This document shows positions 1 through 6,400 of a stretch of DNA of 8,251 nucleotides, one piece after another (the stretch's first letter is position 1; each line of letters starts with the position of its first letter). Made by a program: the position numbers and the translations under genes. The stretch is from JACDBD01 sp050743385 (GTDB lineage: Bacteria > Actinomycetota > Acidimicrobiia > IMCC26256 > JACDBD01): contig JBOGFJ010000183.1 in the NCBI GenBank assembly GCA_050743385.1, positions 1 through 8,251 on the forward strand, read 5' to 3'. The notes under the pieces are model-generated. The model saw nothing but the letters and a program-made list of their open reading frames with translations, did not search any database and was not told where the DNA came from.

Positions 1-7
1 GCCGGAG

Positions 8-192
8 GGAGCTGCCAGCGCGAAGCGAGGGGGTCGGCTTGGCCGGCCCCCGGCCCGCCAGGATTGCGCCGGAGCGGCGAGCGAAGCGAGCGCCCCCAGG
101 CCAGATGGAGCTGCCAGCGCGAAGCGAGGGGGCCGGCTTGGCCGGCCCCCGGCCCGCCGGGATTGCGCCGGAGCGGCGAGCGAAGCGAGCGC
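8..192. repeat. Two-copy tandem repeat, 86-bp unit, 99-bp period
   Basis: Positions 8-93 and 107-192 match over 86 bp with two differences (T34 versus C133, A60 versus G159); a 13-bp spacer separates the copies. Each copy carries a short GAAGCGAGGGGG motif, a GC-rich inverted repeat, and a GCGAGCGAAGCGAGCGC end. The window starts close to the first copy, so the array may continue to the left. The 99-bp period is a multiple of three, so frames stay open on both strands, but the composition (GC-rich, Arg/Pro/Gly/Ala-rich in every frame) looks like an extragenic repeat rather than a conserved protein. Repeats built on GAGCGAAGCGAGC-like cores occur between genes in high-GC bacteria; whether this one is dispersed in the genome cannot be seen here. 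Confidence 0.85.
128..150. repeat. Perfect 10-bp hairpin inside repeat copy 2 (counterpart at 29-51)
   Basis: The arms at 128-137 and 141-150 are exact reverse complements, with a 3-nt TTG loop. In copy 1 the same element is at 29-38 and 42-51. There T34 faces G46, which is a G-U pair in plus-strand RNA, so pairing survives one of the two differences between the copies. No T-run follows on either strand, so an intrinsic terminator is not supported; a REP-like extragenic palindrome is the closest description. Confidence 0.7.
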
Positions 193-323
193 GACCGGAA
201 CGTCGGATCTTGAAGGATCGAGAAGTACTGGCGCCGGCGTCGGTCTCGAAATCCCCGTGCGCCGAGCCGGGCGTCGCCGCATCGACGTTCGTCGTGTACT
301 TGCCCTCCGCGTAAGCTCGGTGC
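193..323. other. Gap between repeat array and DUF2277 gene
   Basis: With the repeat array, the first 323 bases contain no gene I can support. A minus-strand frame is open from about 337 to the left edge and reads into the repeats; a plus-strand frame through the repeats ends at the TAA at 312-314. Neither resembles a family I know. The right end of the gap probably holds the promoter of the DUF2277 gene. Confidence 0.5.
288..317 (+). promoter_or_regulatory. Possible promoter for a leaderless DUF2277 mRNA
   Basis: A TANNNT box (TAAGCT, 312-317) ends 6 nt before the ATG at 324, and there is no purine-rich SD in between. A -10 box 6-8 nt from the start codon is the arrangement seen for leaderless transcripts, which are common in actinobacteria. 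A weak -35-like TTCGTC lies at 288-293 with an 18-bp spacer. Inference from spacing only. Confidence 0.35.
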
Positions 324-602
324 ATGTGCCGAAACATCACCGAGCTCCGCGGCCTCGAACCTCCGGCGACACGCGAGGAGATCGAGGCCGCCGCCCGTCA
401 GTACGTCCGCAAAGTCACCGGGGTCAGCCGCCCGAACGCCGCGCTCGCCGACAGGATGGACGCGTCGGCACTCGAGGTGGCGGCGATCACCGAGGACCTG
501 CTGGCCGAGTTGCCGGCGCGCCGCCAGCCACCCAAGACCGTTCCACCTCTGCGCCGTCCTGAAGTGCGGCAGCGCCTGGGACTCCAACCGCTCTCGTCCT
601 GA
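324..602 (+). CDS. DUF2277 family protein
   Basis: This 92-residue protein matches the DUF2277 pattern closely: it begins MCRNI, has EPPAT at residues 12-16, then an amphipathic helix containing QYVRKVTG (about 26-33), a second helix with alternating acidic and hydrophobic residues (about 45-66), and a basic proline-rich tail. The length is normal for the family (about 85-95 residues). DUF2277 proteins are small soluble proteins of unknown function found in many bacteria; no catalytic role is known to me. The conserved N-terminal Met-Cys-Arg-Asn fixes the ATG at 324. It lacks a clear SD but has a TAAGCT box 6 nt upstream, so it may be read from a leaderless mRNA. It appears to be a single-gene unit, since 171 bp separate it from the next gene. 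The family call is firm; function is unknown. Confidence 0.9.
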   Translation: MCRNITELRGLEPPATREEIEAAARQYVRKVTGVSRPNAALADRMDASALEVAAITEDLLAELPARRQPPKTVPPLRRPEVRQRLGLQPLSS

Positions 603-773
603 TCGGTGCGCCGGCGGCACATGAGCCGGTGGCGGAGATGCCGCCTGGCGGGTGTTACAGTGATTCACAGTTTCTGACGTGCCTTTGCTCCGCCGCTCGG
701 GTCGGTTCGCGGCCCAGTCCGTGTCTTCAGCGCACGATCCGGAACGTCATGTCGGGTTTCGGAGAACGAGCGC
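603..773. other. Intergenic region with small hairpins and an AT-richer patch
   Basis: No supported gene. Just after the DUF2277 stop there are small hairpins: CCGGC/GCCGG (611-615, 625-629) and GGCGG/CCGCC with a 5-nt loop (631-635, 641-645). They could end the DUF2277 transcript but have no T-run. An AT-richer patch at 653-681 contains TACAGT (656-661), a TANNNT box, and the short palindrome GTGATTCAC. It is the likeliest place for a promoter or operator of the following gene. All of this is weak. Confidence 0.35.
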
Positions 774-965
774 ATGAGTGGCAAACGGCAGCGAACGACT
801 TTCGCCAAGAATCAACGTGAGAAAGCGCGGATGGACAAGGCCGCGCTGAAGCGAGCGCGCCGCCAAGCCCGCAAGCAAGGATCGGATGCCCCCGAGAACC
901 TCGGTGAGGGCTCCCACGACTCGCCCACACTGCCCGCGGATCGAGACGAGCCGCAGTCGGGATAG
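774..965 (+). CDS. Small highly basic protein of unknown function
   Basis: This ORF encodes 63 residues. The first half (about 1-34) is a very Lys/Arg-rich predicted helix (begins MSGKRQRTTFAKNQREKAR, then more KRARRQARK); the second half is acidic, polar and probably disordered. Small proteins with this layout (a KRQxTFxKxxRE start, then a run of basic residues) are found in many bacteria as uncharacterised proteins. The basic helix suggests nucleic-acid or ribosome contact, but that is inference. The ATG at 774 has a GGAG at 761-764 with a 9-nt spacer. A cspA-type gene starts 64 nt downstream on the same strand, so the two may share an RNA-related context or a transcript, although a hairpin lies between them. 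No signal peptide or membrane segment. Confidence 0.65.
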   Translation: MSGKRQRTTFAKNQREKARMDKAALKRARRQARKQGSDAPENLGEGSHDSPTLPADRDEPQSG

Positions 966-973
966 GCGATAAC

Positions 974-1001
974 CGCACCAGGGCGATCCCGTCGGGGTGC
1001 G
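974..1001 (+). promoter_or_regulatory. Stem-loop in the leader of the cold-shock gene
   Basis: CGCACC (974-979) pairs with GGTGCG (996-1001), and inside it GGG (981-983) can pair with CCC (988-990) around a CGAT loop. An A-rich, unstructured stretch with the SD follows (1005-1023). This could be a 5' leader structure of the cold-shock mRNA or the end of the upstream transcript; the absence of a T-run argues against a simple terminator. Confidence 0.4.
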
Positions 1002-1029
1002 AACGTACAAACAAAACAAAGGAAAGCGT

Positions 1030-1230
1030 GTGACCCAAGGAACCGTGAAATTTTTCAATGCCGAGAAGGGCTACGGCTTCATCTCGCGTGACCAGGGGGA
1101 CGACGTCTTCGTCCACTTCTCCCAGATCCAGGGCGACGGCTACAAGACGCTCGAAGACGGCCAGCGCGTCGAGTTCGACGTGGCACCCGGCCGGAAGGGC
1201 GAGGAAGCCCAGAACGTCCGTCCCGTCTAG
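1030..1230 (+). CDS. CspA-type cold-shock protein
   Basis: This is a 66-residue single cold-shock (OB-fold) domain. It starts MTQGTVKFFNAEKGYGFI, with RNP1 KGYGFI at residues 13-18 and RNP2 VFVHF at 26-30; the QNVRPV end closes the last strand. Such proteins bind single-stranded RNA and DNA and act as RNA chaperones in the cytoplasm; some are cold-induced and others constitutive. The GTG at 1030 is chosen because it gives the normal family N-terminus and has AAAGGA (1018-1023) 6 nt upstream. A GTG at 997 in the same frame would add 11 residues (beginning RTYKQNK) unlike the family and overlaps the leader hairpin. A strong terminator follows at 1240-1280. Which paralogue (A, B or other) it is cannot be decided. 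Confidence 0.95.
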   Translation: MTQGTVKFFNAEKGYGFISRDQGDDVFVHFSQIQGDGYKTLEDGQRVEFDVAPGRKGEEAQNVRPV

Positions 1231-1239
1231 GCACGCCGA

Positions 1240-1280
1240 GCTCGGGATCGCCGCAGGGCGGTCCCGAGCACGGTTTGTTC
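1240..1280 (+). terminator. Rho-independent terminator of the cold-shock gene
   Basis: Positions 1240-1252 and 1257-1269 form an uninterrupted 13-bp stem (one G-U pair, T1248 with G1261) closed by a GCAG tetraloop, starting 10 nt after the cold-shock stop codon. An imperfect T-rich stretch (TTTGTT, 1274-1279) follows. It is the strongest hairpin in the window. Its T-tract lies close to the SD of the next gene (AAAGGA, 1282-1287), so that gene either depends on read-through or has a promoter overlapping the terminator. Confidence 0.8.
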
Positions 1281-1292
1281 GAAAGGATCGAG

Positions 1293-1595
1293 ATGTACGT
1301 CGCCCAGTTCACCCTGCGCGCCAAGCCGGGCCACTACGCGGAGGTCGCAGCGCTCTACTCCGCCTTCGCCGACGAGTTCCTCTCGAACCATCCCGCGCTG
1401 GAGACCGTGTTGGTGCTCGGCGACGAGGGCAGCGGCCTGGTGCGGGGCGTGGGCGTGTACACCGACCGCCCGGCGGCCGACAGCGTCAACAGCGACCCGG
1501 AGTTCGCCGCGTTCAACGACGCGGTTGCGTCGTGGCTCGCCGACCCGCCCGAGCGGGCCGAGCTCGAGCTGCTCCATCTCTTCAGCCGGAGCTGA
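1293..1595 (+). CDS. ABM-like dimeric alpha/beta-barrel protein
   Basis: This 100-residue protein has the strand-helix-helix-strand pattern of the antibiotic-biosynthesis-monooxygenase (ABM) superfamily: an opening strand MYVAQFTLRAKPG, a helix (about 16-35), a strand ending LVLGDEGSG (about 42-53), VRGVGVYTDRPAAD, and a C-terminal helix leading to ELELLHLFSRS. Members are small dimers that oxidise quinols or simply bind small ligands, and many have no known substrate. I see no diagnostic catalytic residue, so an enzymatic role is unproven. The ATG at 1293 has AAAGGA at 1282-1287 with a 5-nt spacer; a TTG at 1275 in frame lacks this support. The gene end overlaps the convergent DUF1697 gene by 14 bp. 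Family call moderate, function unknown. Confidence 0.65.
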   Translation: MYVAQFTLRAKPGHYAEVAALYSAFADEFLSNHPALETVLVLGDEGSGLVRGVGVYTDRPAADSVNSDPEFAAFNDAVASWLADPPERAELELLHLFSRS

Positions 1596-2121
1596 GCTCC
1601 ACGAGCTTGGTCACGACCTTCCAGGTCCGGACGGTGGCGGGTGTGCCCAGCGTGCGCTCGAAGAGCGCCGTGCTCATCTTGGAGCGGGCGACACCGTCTG
1701 GATACCGGAGGTAGAGCTCCGTGCCTCGGAGCGCGAACTGGTCGCGACCGACGTCGTAGCCGGCGAGGGCTCGCGTAGCTGCGGCAGATGGTCGGGATTT
1801 GAGAAAGGCAACGTGCAGTTTGGTGACGTCTCCGCCGCGTTGCACGAGAGGATTCGTCTTCGCGATCTTCGCCAGATCACCGGCCGTGCGGACCATGACG
1901 TCGACCTCGATCTCGAAGTCGCGCTGCAGCAGCTGTTCGACGGCGCGCTCGACCGCGTCTGGTCTGCGGGTGCGGCTCGAGAAGACGACGTTCCCGCTCT
2001 GGAGGTGCGTCGTCACCTCGCCGTAGCCCGCATCGGCCACCGTGGCACGCAGCTCGGCCATGGGGACGCGCCGGTGCTTGCCGAGTTTGATCGCCCGCAG
2101 GAACGCGATGAAGGTGGTCAC
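1582..2121 (-). CDS. DUF1697 domain protein
   Basis: This 179-residue protein has the DUF1697 layout: it opens MTTFIAFLRAIKLGKHRRVP (most relatives have an INVG version of the IKLG turn), followed by MAELRATVADAGYGEV and HLQSGNVVF (about 39-47), the best-conserved family block. Later come a ferredoxin-like half with LQRDFEIEVDVMVRT, KLHVAFL, and a C-terminal block with RYPDGVARSKMS and RTWKVVTKL. Length is normal (about 175-185). Family members are cytoplasmic and of unknown biochemical function. The GTG at 2119-2121 gives the usual family N-terminus but its SD is weak. An in-frame TTG at 2137-2139, six codons upstream, has GGAG five nt before it and is the main alternative. It has its own upstream region (2122-2346) and converges on the ABM-like gene. 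Confidence 0.88.
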   Translation of the reverse strand: MTTFIAFLRAIKLGKHRRVPMAELRATVADAGYGEVTTHLQSGNVVFSSRTRRPDAVERAVEQLLQRDFEIEVDVMVRTAGDLAKIAKTNPLVQRGGDVTKLHVAFLKSRPSAAATRALAGYDVGRDQFALRGTELYLRYPDGVARSKMSTALFERTLGTPATVRTWKVVTKLVELSSG

Positions 2122-2196
2122 CGTCGTAGTTTCTCGCAACTCGGCTCCGAGGCGGCTCCGGCGATCGTGGAACGGGCATGACGACGGGCTTCGACC

Positions 2197-2243
2197 TTCT
2201 GGCGTCAACAGGCGGCGTGGAGCGCCGGTTACTGACGCCAGAA
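2197..2243. repeat. Perfect 11-bp inverted repeat with 25-nt centre
   Basis: TTCTGGCGTCA (2197-2207) is repeated as its exact reverse complement TGACGCCAGAA (2233-2243). Within the 25-nt centre, GGCG (2211-2214) can pair with CGCC (2223-2226), giving a long, interrupted hairpin. There is no T-run. It lies in the gap between the divergent DUF1697 and HupE-like genes, so it may be an operator, an extragenic palindrome, or a relic of a small mobile element. It does not show the core-site consensus of integron attC sites. Confidence 0.7.
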
Positions 2244-2267
2244 CGGGGGAGGCCTCGCGCGATTCGA

Positions 2268-2294
2268 GGCACGCGGGCTCGAACCGAGCGTGCC
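2268..2294. repeat. Second hairpin in the DUF1697/HupE-like gap
   Basis: GGCACGC (2268-2274) is complementary to GCGTGCC (2288-2294). A further TCG/CGA pairing is possible inside. On the minus strand the loop reads GGTTCGAGCC, like a tRNA T-loop, but no complete tRNA fold is present. Together with the inverted repeat at 2197-2243 it makes this 225-bp gap unusually structured. Confidence 0.55.
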
Positions 2295-2346
2295 GGCCGG
2301 CGGGGTGGAGTGGTAGACCCGTCCTCGTTGGGCGAAGGGAGGACCG

Positions 2347-2544
2347 ATGATCCCCGCCCATGGCAGCGAGATGCCCGCGGGTGCGACCCCGGTCGCGTAC
2401 ATCACCGGGTTCGTCGTGATCACGGCGGCCCTGCATCTCGCCGGCTACTCGGTCGGAGCACGACTGCGCCGGCTCCCGTCTCTCCGCGTCGCTACGGGCG
2501 TCGGGATCGCAGCGGCCGGTGTGAGCTCGTTGGTGATCGGCTGA
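2347..2544 (+). CDS. HupE/UreJ-like C-terminal fragment, small membrane protein
   Basis: The 65-residue product resembles the last third of HupE/UreJ membrane proteins, which are associated with nickel uptake for hydrogenase and urease. It has AHGSEMPAGATPVAYITGF at the start, then TAALHLAGYSVGARLRRL, then a final hydrophobic segment ending AAAGVSSLVIG. In full-length relatives (about 190-200 residues) the motif like AHGxEMPAGA sits before the last two membrane helices. Here helices are predicted at about 13-35 and 46-64, and nothing like the N-terminal part, with its His-rich GLDH-type motif, is seen upstream in any frame. The ATG at 2347 has a very good SD (AAGGGAGGA, 2335-2343), so it may be a translated short protein rather than dead sequence. 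It is either a deletion remnant or a stand-alone two-helix protein. No hydrogenase or urease gene is in the window. Similarity is judged by eye. Confidence 0.6.
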   Translation: MIPAHGSEMPAGATPVAYITGFVVITAALHLAGYSVGARLRRLPSLRVATGVGIAAAGVSSLVIG

Positions 2545-2563
2545 GGCGCATCAACTGACGCAA

Positions 2564-2580
2564 TCCCACGGGTGTGGGAG
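2564..2580 (+). promoter_or_regulatory. Hairpin covering the SD of the LLM oxidoreductase gene
   Basis: TCCCAC (2564-2569) pairs with GTGGGA (2574-2579) around a GGGT loop. The 3' arm includes the SD-like GGGAG (2576-2580) that precedes the ATG at 2591 by 10 nt. Folding would hide the ribosome binding site, which could damp translation or make it depend on upstream coupling; the HupE-like ORF ends only 46 nt before the ATG. With a 6-bp stem it could also be chance. Confidence 0.4.
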
Positions 2581-2590
2581 TGTGCGCCAC

Positions 2591-3430
2591 ATGCTGCTCG
2601 GGCTCGTTCACGTGAACATGGGTTCGATGACCCGGCCCGACGATGTCGTCGCGGGCGCGCGCGCCGCCGAGGCGGCCGGCTTCGACTCGATATGGGCCGG
2701 TGAGCACGTCGTGCTGCCCGACCCGCAGGCGCCACCCTCGCCGATGGCGCCGCAGGACCCGGCGCTCGACTCGCTGCTCGCGTTGACGTGGGCGGCCGCG
2801 CACACGACGACGATCCGCCTCGCGACCGGGATCGTCATCCTCCCGCAACGCAATCCCGCTGTGCTCGCCAAGGAGGTCGCCACGCTCGACGTGCTCTCCG
2901 GCGGACGGGTCATGCTCGGCGTCGGCGTCGGATACCTCGAGGCCGAGTTCCGCGCGCTCGGCGCCAACTTCGAGGAGCGGGGTGCAGTGACCGACGAGTA
3001 CCTGGATGCCATGGAGCGGCTCTGGTACGACGAGCATCCCGAGTACCACGGTCGCTTCGTCGACTTCGGCGGGATCGACGCCTACCCGCGCCCCGTCCAA
3101 CAGCCGATTCCGCTCGTGGTCGCGGGGCACAGCGCGCCCGCATACCGCCGGGTGGTCGCACGTGCCCGCGGTTGGTACGGCTACTGGCTGACGCCCGAAG
3201 ATGTCGCCGGGTCTCTGAGTGGGCTGCGCGAGGCGGCCGCTCGGGTCGAACGCCCGGCCGCGCTGGGGGAGCTCGAGATCAGCGTCACGCCGCGAGGCCG
3301 GATGACGCCGGAGCGAGCGGCGGCGTTCGCCGAGCTGGGGGTGCACCGGCTCGTGCCCTTGGCGCTCGGCACCCCCGATGGCTTGGCCACGACGATCGAG
3401 GCGGCGGTCGCGGCGGTCGCCGACCTCTGA
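2591..3430 (+). CDS. LLM-class F420-dependent oxidoreductase
   Basis: This 279-residue protein belongs to the bacterial luciferase-like (LLM) family. Visible blocks: an opening beta strand LGLVHVNMG, the helix and strand AAEAAGFDSIWAGEH (about 25-39), TTIRLATGIVILPQRNP (about 73-89), and the strongly conserved GGRVMLGVGVGYLEAEF (about 104-120), typical of the actinobacterial F420-type subfamily. The C-terminal part has PIPLVVAGHS and a final LGVHRLVPL strand. The family has a TIM-barrel fold and uses reduced F420 or FMN to transfer hydride; the substrate cannot be read from sequence. The length (280-300 usual) is normal. I choose the ATG at 2591 because GGGAG (2576-2580) is at a workable spacing; the GTG at 2582 is only 1 nt from it. 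The gene converges on lhr with a 21-bp gap. Confidence 0.9.
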   Translation: MLLGLVHVNMGSMTRPDDVVAGARAAEAAGFDSIWAGEHVVLPDPQAPPSPMAPQDPALDSLLALTWAAAHTTTIRLATGIVILPQRNPAVLAKEVATLDVLSGGRVMLGVGVGYLEAEFRALGANFEERGAVTDEYLDAMERLWYDEHPEYHGRFVDFGGIDAYPRPVQQPIPLVVAGHSAPAYRRVVARARGWYGYWLTPEDVAGSLSGLREAAARVERPAALGELEISVTPRGRMTPERAAAFAELGVHRLVPLALGTPDGLATTIEAAVAAVADL

Positions 3431-3453
3431 AGCACGAACCAACGACGGAGGTC
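3422..3453. terminator. Possible weak bidirectional terminator between LLM gene and lhr
   Basis: GACCTC (3422-3427) and GAGGTC (3448-3453) are an inverted repeat 20 nt apart that spans the ends of both convergent genes and overlaps both stop codons. The stem is short and there is no T-run, so termination here is only a possibility. It is the only symmetrical structure in the 21-bp gap. Confidence 0.25.
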
Positions 3454-6400
3454 AGGCCGTGCGGGACTCGGCGACCAGCTCGTCAGGAATGCCGTCGACG
3501 TAGACGACCTGGTTGGTGCGGATCGCGGGGATGGCCGCGCCGGGCGTGATCGCGCCGACCAGGTTGAGGGGGTCGCTTGCGTTCACGGTGACGCGCTCGC
3601 CCGTTCGGGGCAGCTTGCGCACGTGGGCGAGCTGCTCGGCCGCGATCGGGAGGGCGTACTGCTCGCCGCTGACGCCGGTGACGAAACGGCCGCCGCGCAC
3701 CAGGCCGCGGTCTTCCAGACGGCGCAGCGCCCGTTGCACGTCTCGCCACGGGAAGCGGATCGACTCCCGCAGCGCCAGGTCGCGGAACACCACGCCCCAC
3801 CGGTTGAGGAGCAGCTCGGCAACGGCTTCGGCCAGCTCGTCCCGGTCGACGGCGGCAACACCGCCGGAATCCGACGGTTGTCCCGTCGTGGGCACGAGCG
3901 ACCAACGGCCCGCGGCCGCACCGCGCACGCGGGCGTTGCGCATCAGGCGGGAGAGCCGGGCGGCGTCACCCCGGCGCCGGTCGGGTGCGCCGACGCGTGC
4001 CCGGATGGCGCCGAAGCCGTCGGAGGTGAGCAGGCCCCGGGCGACACCGTCCCACAGAGCCCGCTCGATGTCCTCGGGCAGCCGGTTGGTCGCCTCGCCG
4101 AGCTCGCCGGCGAAGCACGCGCCCCGGGCCCGGAGCACCTCGAGGATCTCGGCCGTCGCACCGGTGGTGGGCTCGGCGGGATCGTCGCCGCCGCGGGCGG
4201 CCTCGAGCAGCCACCAGAGGTCGTCGCGGAACACGACCGAGATCGGCGTGGCCTTGTTGGGCGCGCCCGCGGGAGCGTCGACGTCGCGTGGGCTCGGGCT
4301 CACGCGGAGCCAGCCGACCTCACCGGCGTGGCAGAGTCGGTCGAGGGCGCCGGGGTCGTACTGGCGCAGCCGACGACCGAGCAACTCGGGTTCCCACGCG
4401 GCCGCGGCCGCTTCCCATCCCTGCAGCCGGCTGATCACCGTCGCCAGCCCTTCGTCGCCCGAGAGCTGGGTGCCGGGCGCGAGATGCTGCCACCGGAGCA
4501 GGAACCGCATCAGGTCCTGCGCGGTGGCCGGCTCGACACCCCGACGCCGCACCCGCCGTGAGTACGAGTGCATGCGGGCGAGCAGGCGCCGCGCCACCCA
4601 CTCCGTACCAGCCGGATCGTCGGTGTAACGGCCCTGGAGGGCGAAACCCTCGCCTTCGAGCATGGCGAGCGCCGATGCAACCCGGCCGGCAGGCAGGTCG
4701 ACCGCGACTGCGACGTCGTCGACGGTCGTGATCCCGGACAACTCGAGACGGCCCCGCACGACCGCGACCACGGCGGCGTCGTCGCCCGCGAACGCCCGCC
4801 GAGCCTCGTCGACGGTCTCGGTCGCGCACCACAGCTCGCGGCCGTCGCGCTCGATCGCCTGAGCACGACCCCGTGCGACGAGCTCGGCCCACAATTCGCG
4901 CCACTCGTCGCGGGGCTGCGTGATCACGAACGAGCACAGCAGGTCGTGGAGCTCGTCGCTGGTCTCGGGCACGGGTGTGATCTCTTCCTGCACCCGTTCG
5001 ATCGCGTCGGCGTCGAGCTTGCCGATCGAGCTCAGGTCGACGGTGAGCCCGCGGCTCAGGCTGACGGCGTTGGTGCGACGGTTCTGGAGCTCCTCGTCGT
5101 CGAGGAACGCGTACGGGCGGGCGGTGAGGATCTCGTGCGAGAGCACCGACGGCTCGGTGGTGTCGACCGTGTGGACGGCGACCTCGCCCGCTTCGATCGC
5201 CTCGAGCAGCGCCCGGAGCCCGTCGACGTCGAGCGCCTCGCGGAGCGTGTCGTCGACGGTCTGGCGCACGATCACCTGGTCGGGGATCTCGATCGGCCCC
5301 ACCTGGTTGTCCTGGCAGGCGGCCGCCTGAGGGAACATCGCCGCCATGAGGTCATCGGCTTCCATGCGCTGGATCGGTGGCGGGTTGCGACGCCCGCCCC
5401 TGAACCGCAGCACGAGCAACGCTCGGTTCAGGTTCCAGCGCCAGCGCGACAGGAACATCGGCGCGTCGAGGATCGCCTGCTCGAGGGTCTCCTCGACCGT
5501 GCGGCTGTTGACGTAGCGCGCCACCTCGTCGAGCGGGAAGCTGTGGTGCGGGCCCAACGACAGCACGACCGCGTTGTCGGTGGCGGCGGCTTGGAGCTCG
5601 AAGTTGAACGTACGGCAGAACTTCTTGCGCAGCGCGAGCCCGAACGCCCGGTTGATGCGGCCGCCGTAGGGGGAGTGGAGCACCAGCTGCATGCCGCCGG
5701 TCTCGTCGAAGAACCGCTCGAGCACGAGCGCGTCCAACGTGGGGATGGCGCCGAGAATGGCGCGGCCGACGGCCAGGTAATCGACCAGCATCGTCACTGC
5801 TTCCGGCCCCGCACCGGTCGTGTCGGTGAGCCACTTGCGGGCGCCGTCGGGGTCGTGCTCGGCGAGGAAGGCGTCGACCCGGGCCCGGAGGTTGGACACC
5901 TCCTCCGACAACTCGGCTGTGCGCGCCGGGGCCTCGCCCATCCAGAAGGGGATGGTCGGCGGCGCGTTGCCCGCGTCGCGTACCCGAACGACGCCGGCTT
6001 CGACGCGCCGGATCTGCCACGAGTGGGTGCCGAGGAGGAAGATGTCGCCCGCCATCGACTCGACCGCCCAGTCTTCGTTGACGGTGCCGATGAACAGGTC
6101 GTCCGGTTCGGCGACCACGCGGTAGTCGCCGATCTCGGGGATGGCGCCGCCGGACGTGAGGGCGGCGAGACGGGCGCCCTTTCGCCCGCGCACCTCGCCG
6201 TTGACCGCGTCGTGGTACACGTACCGGCCCCGCGGGCCGCGCCCGGTCTCGACCCCGTGCGCCACCAGGTCGATCACCTCGTCGAACTGGGACCGGGTCA
6301 GGTCGTTGTAGGGAGCCGCCCGGCGCACCCGCGCGTAGAGGTCGTCGGTGCGCCACTCCTTCGCCCCGACCTCGGCGACGATCTGCTGGGCGAGGATGTC

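Noticed and set aside
39..314. 91-codon plus-strand ORF through the tandem repeats
   Set aside because: It starts with TTG inside the repeat hairpin and has no SD; its openness is explained by GC content and a repeat period divisible by three.
629..820. 63-codon ORF overlapping the start of the basic-protein gene
   Set aside because: It has no recognisable family and no SD, and it overlaps the better-supported start at 774.
727..1116. 129-codon minus-strand ORF opposite the basic-protein and cold-shock genes
   Set aside because: It is antisense to a secure cold-shock domain and has no family motif.
1525..2181. 218-codon plus-strand ORF opposite the DUF1697 gene
   Set aside because: It is the mirror of a recognised family on the other strand and has no motif of its own.
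2197..2243. Integron attC site
   Set aside because: The inverted repeat lacks GTTRRRY/RYYYAAC core sites, and no integrase or cassette array is present.
2265..2328. tRNA-like sequence on the minus strand (GGTTCGAGCC loop with CGAGG/CCTCG ends)
   Set aside because: It is only about 63 nt, the T-stem has a mismatch, and there is no proper D-loop or anticodon stem-loop; the D-arm-like segment reads on the opposite strand.
2122..2436. N-terminal extension of the DUF1697 gene to 2436
   Set aside because: The extra 105 residues are Arg/Pro-rich, cross both hairpins and overlap the HupE-like ORF on the other strand; the family N-terminus begins at the GTG at 2121.
2178..2558. 126-codon plus-strand ORF through the DUF1697/HupE gap
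   Set aside because: It is Arg-rich and low-complexity, crosses the hairpins, has no SD and overlaps the better-supported HupE-like frame.
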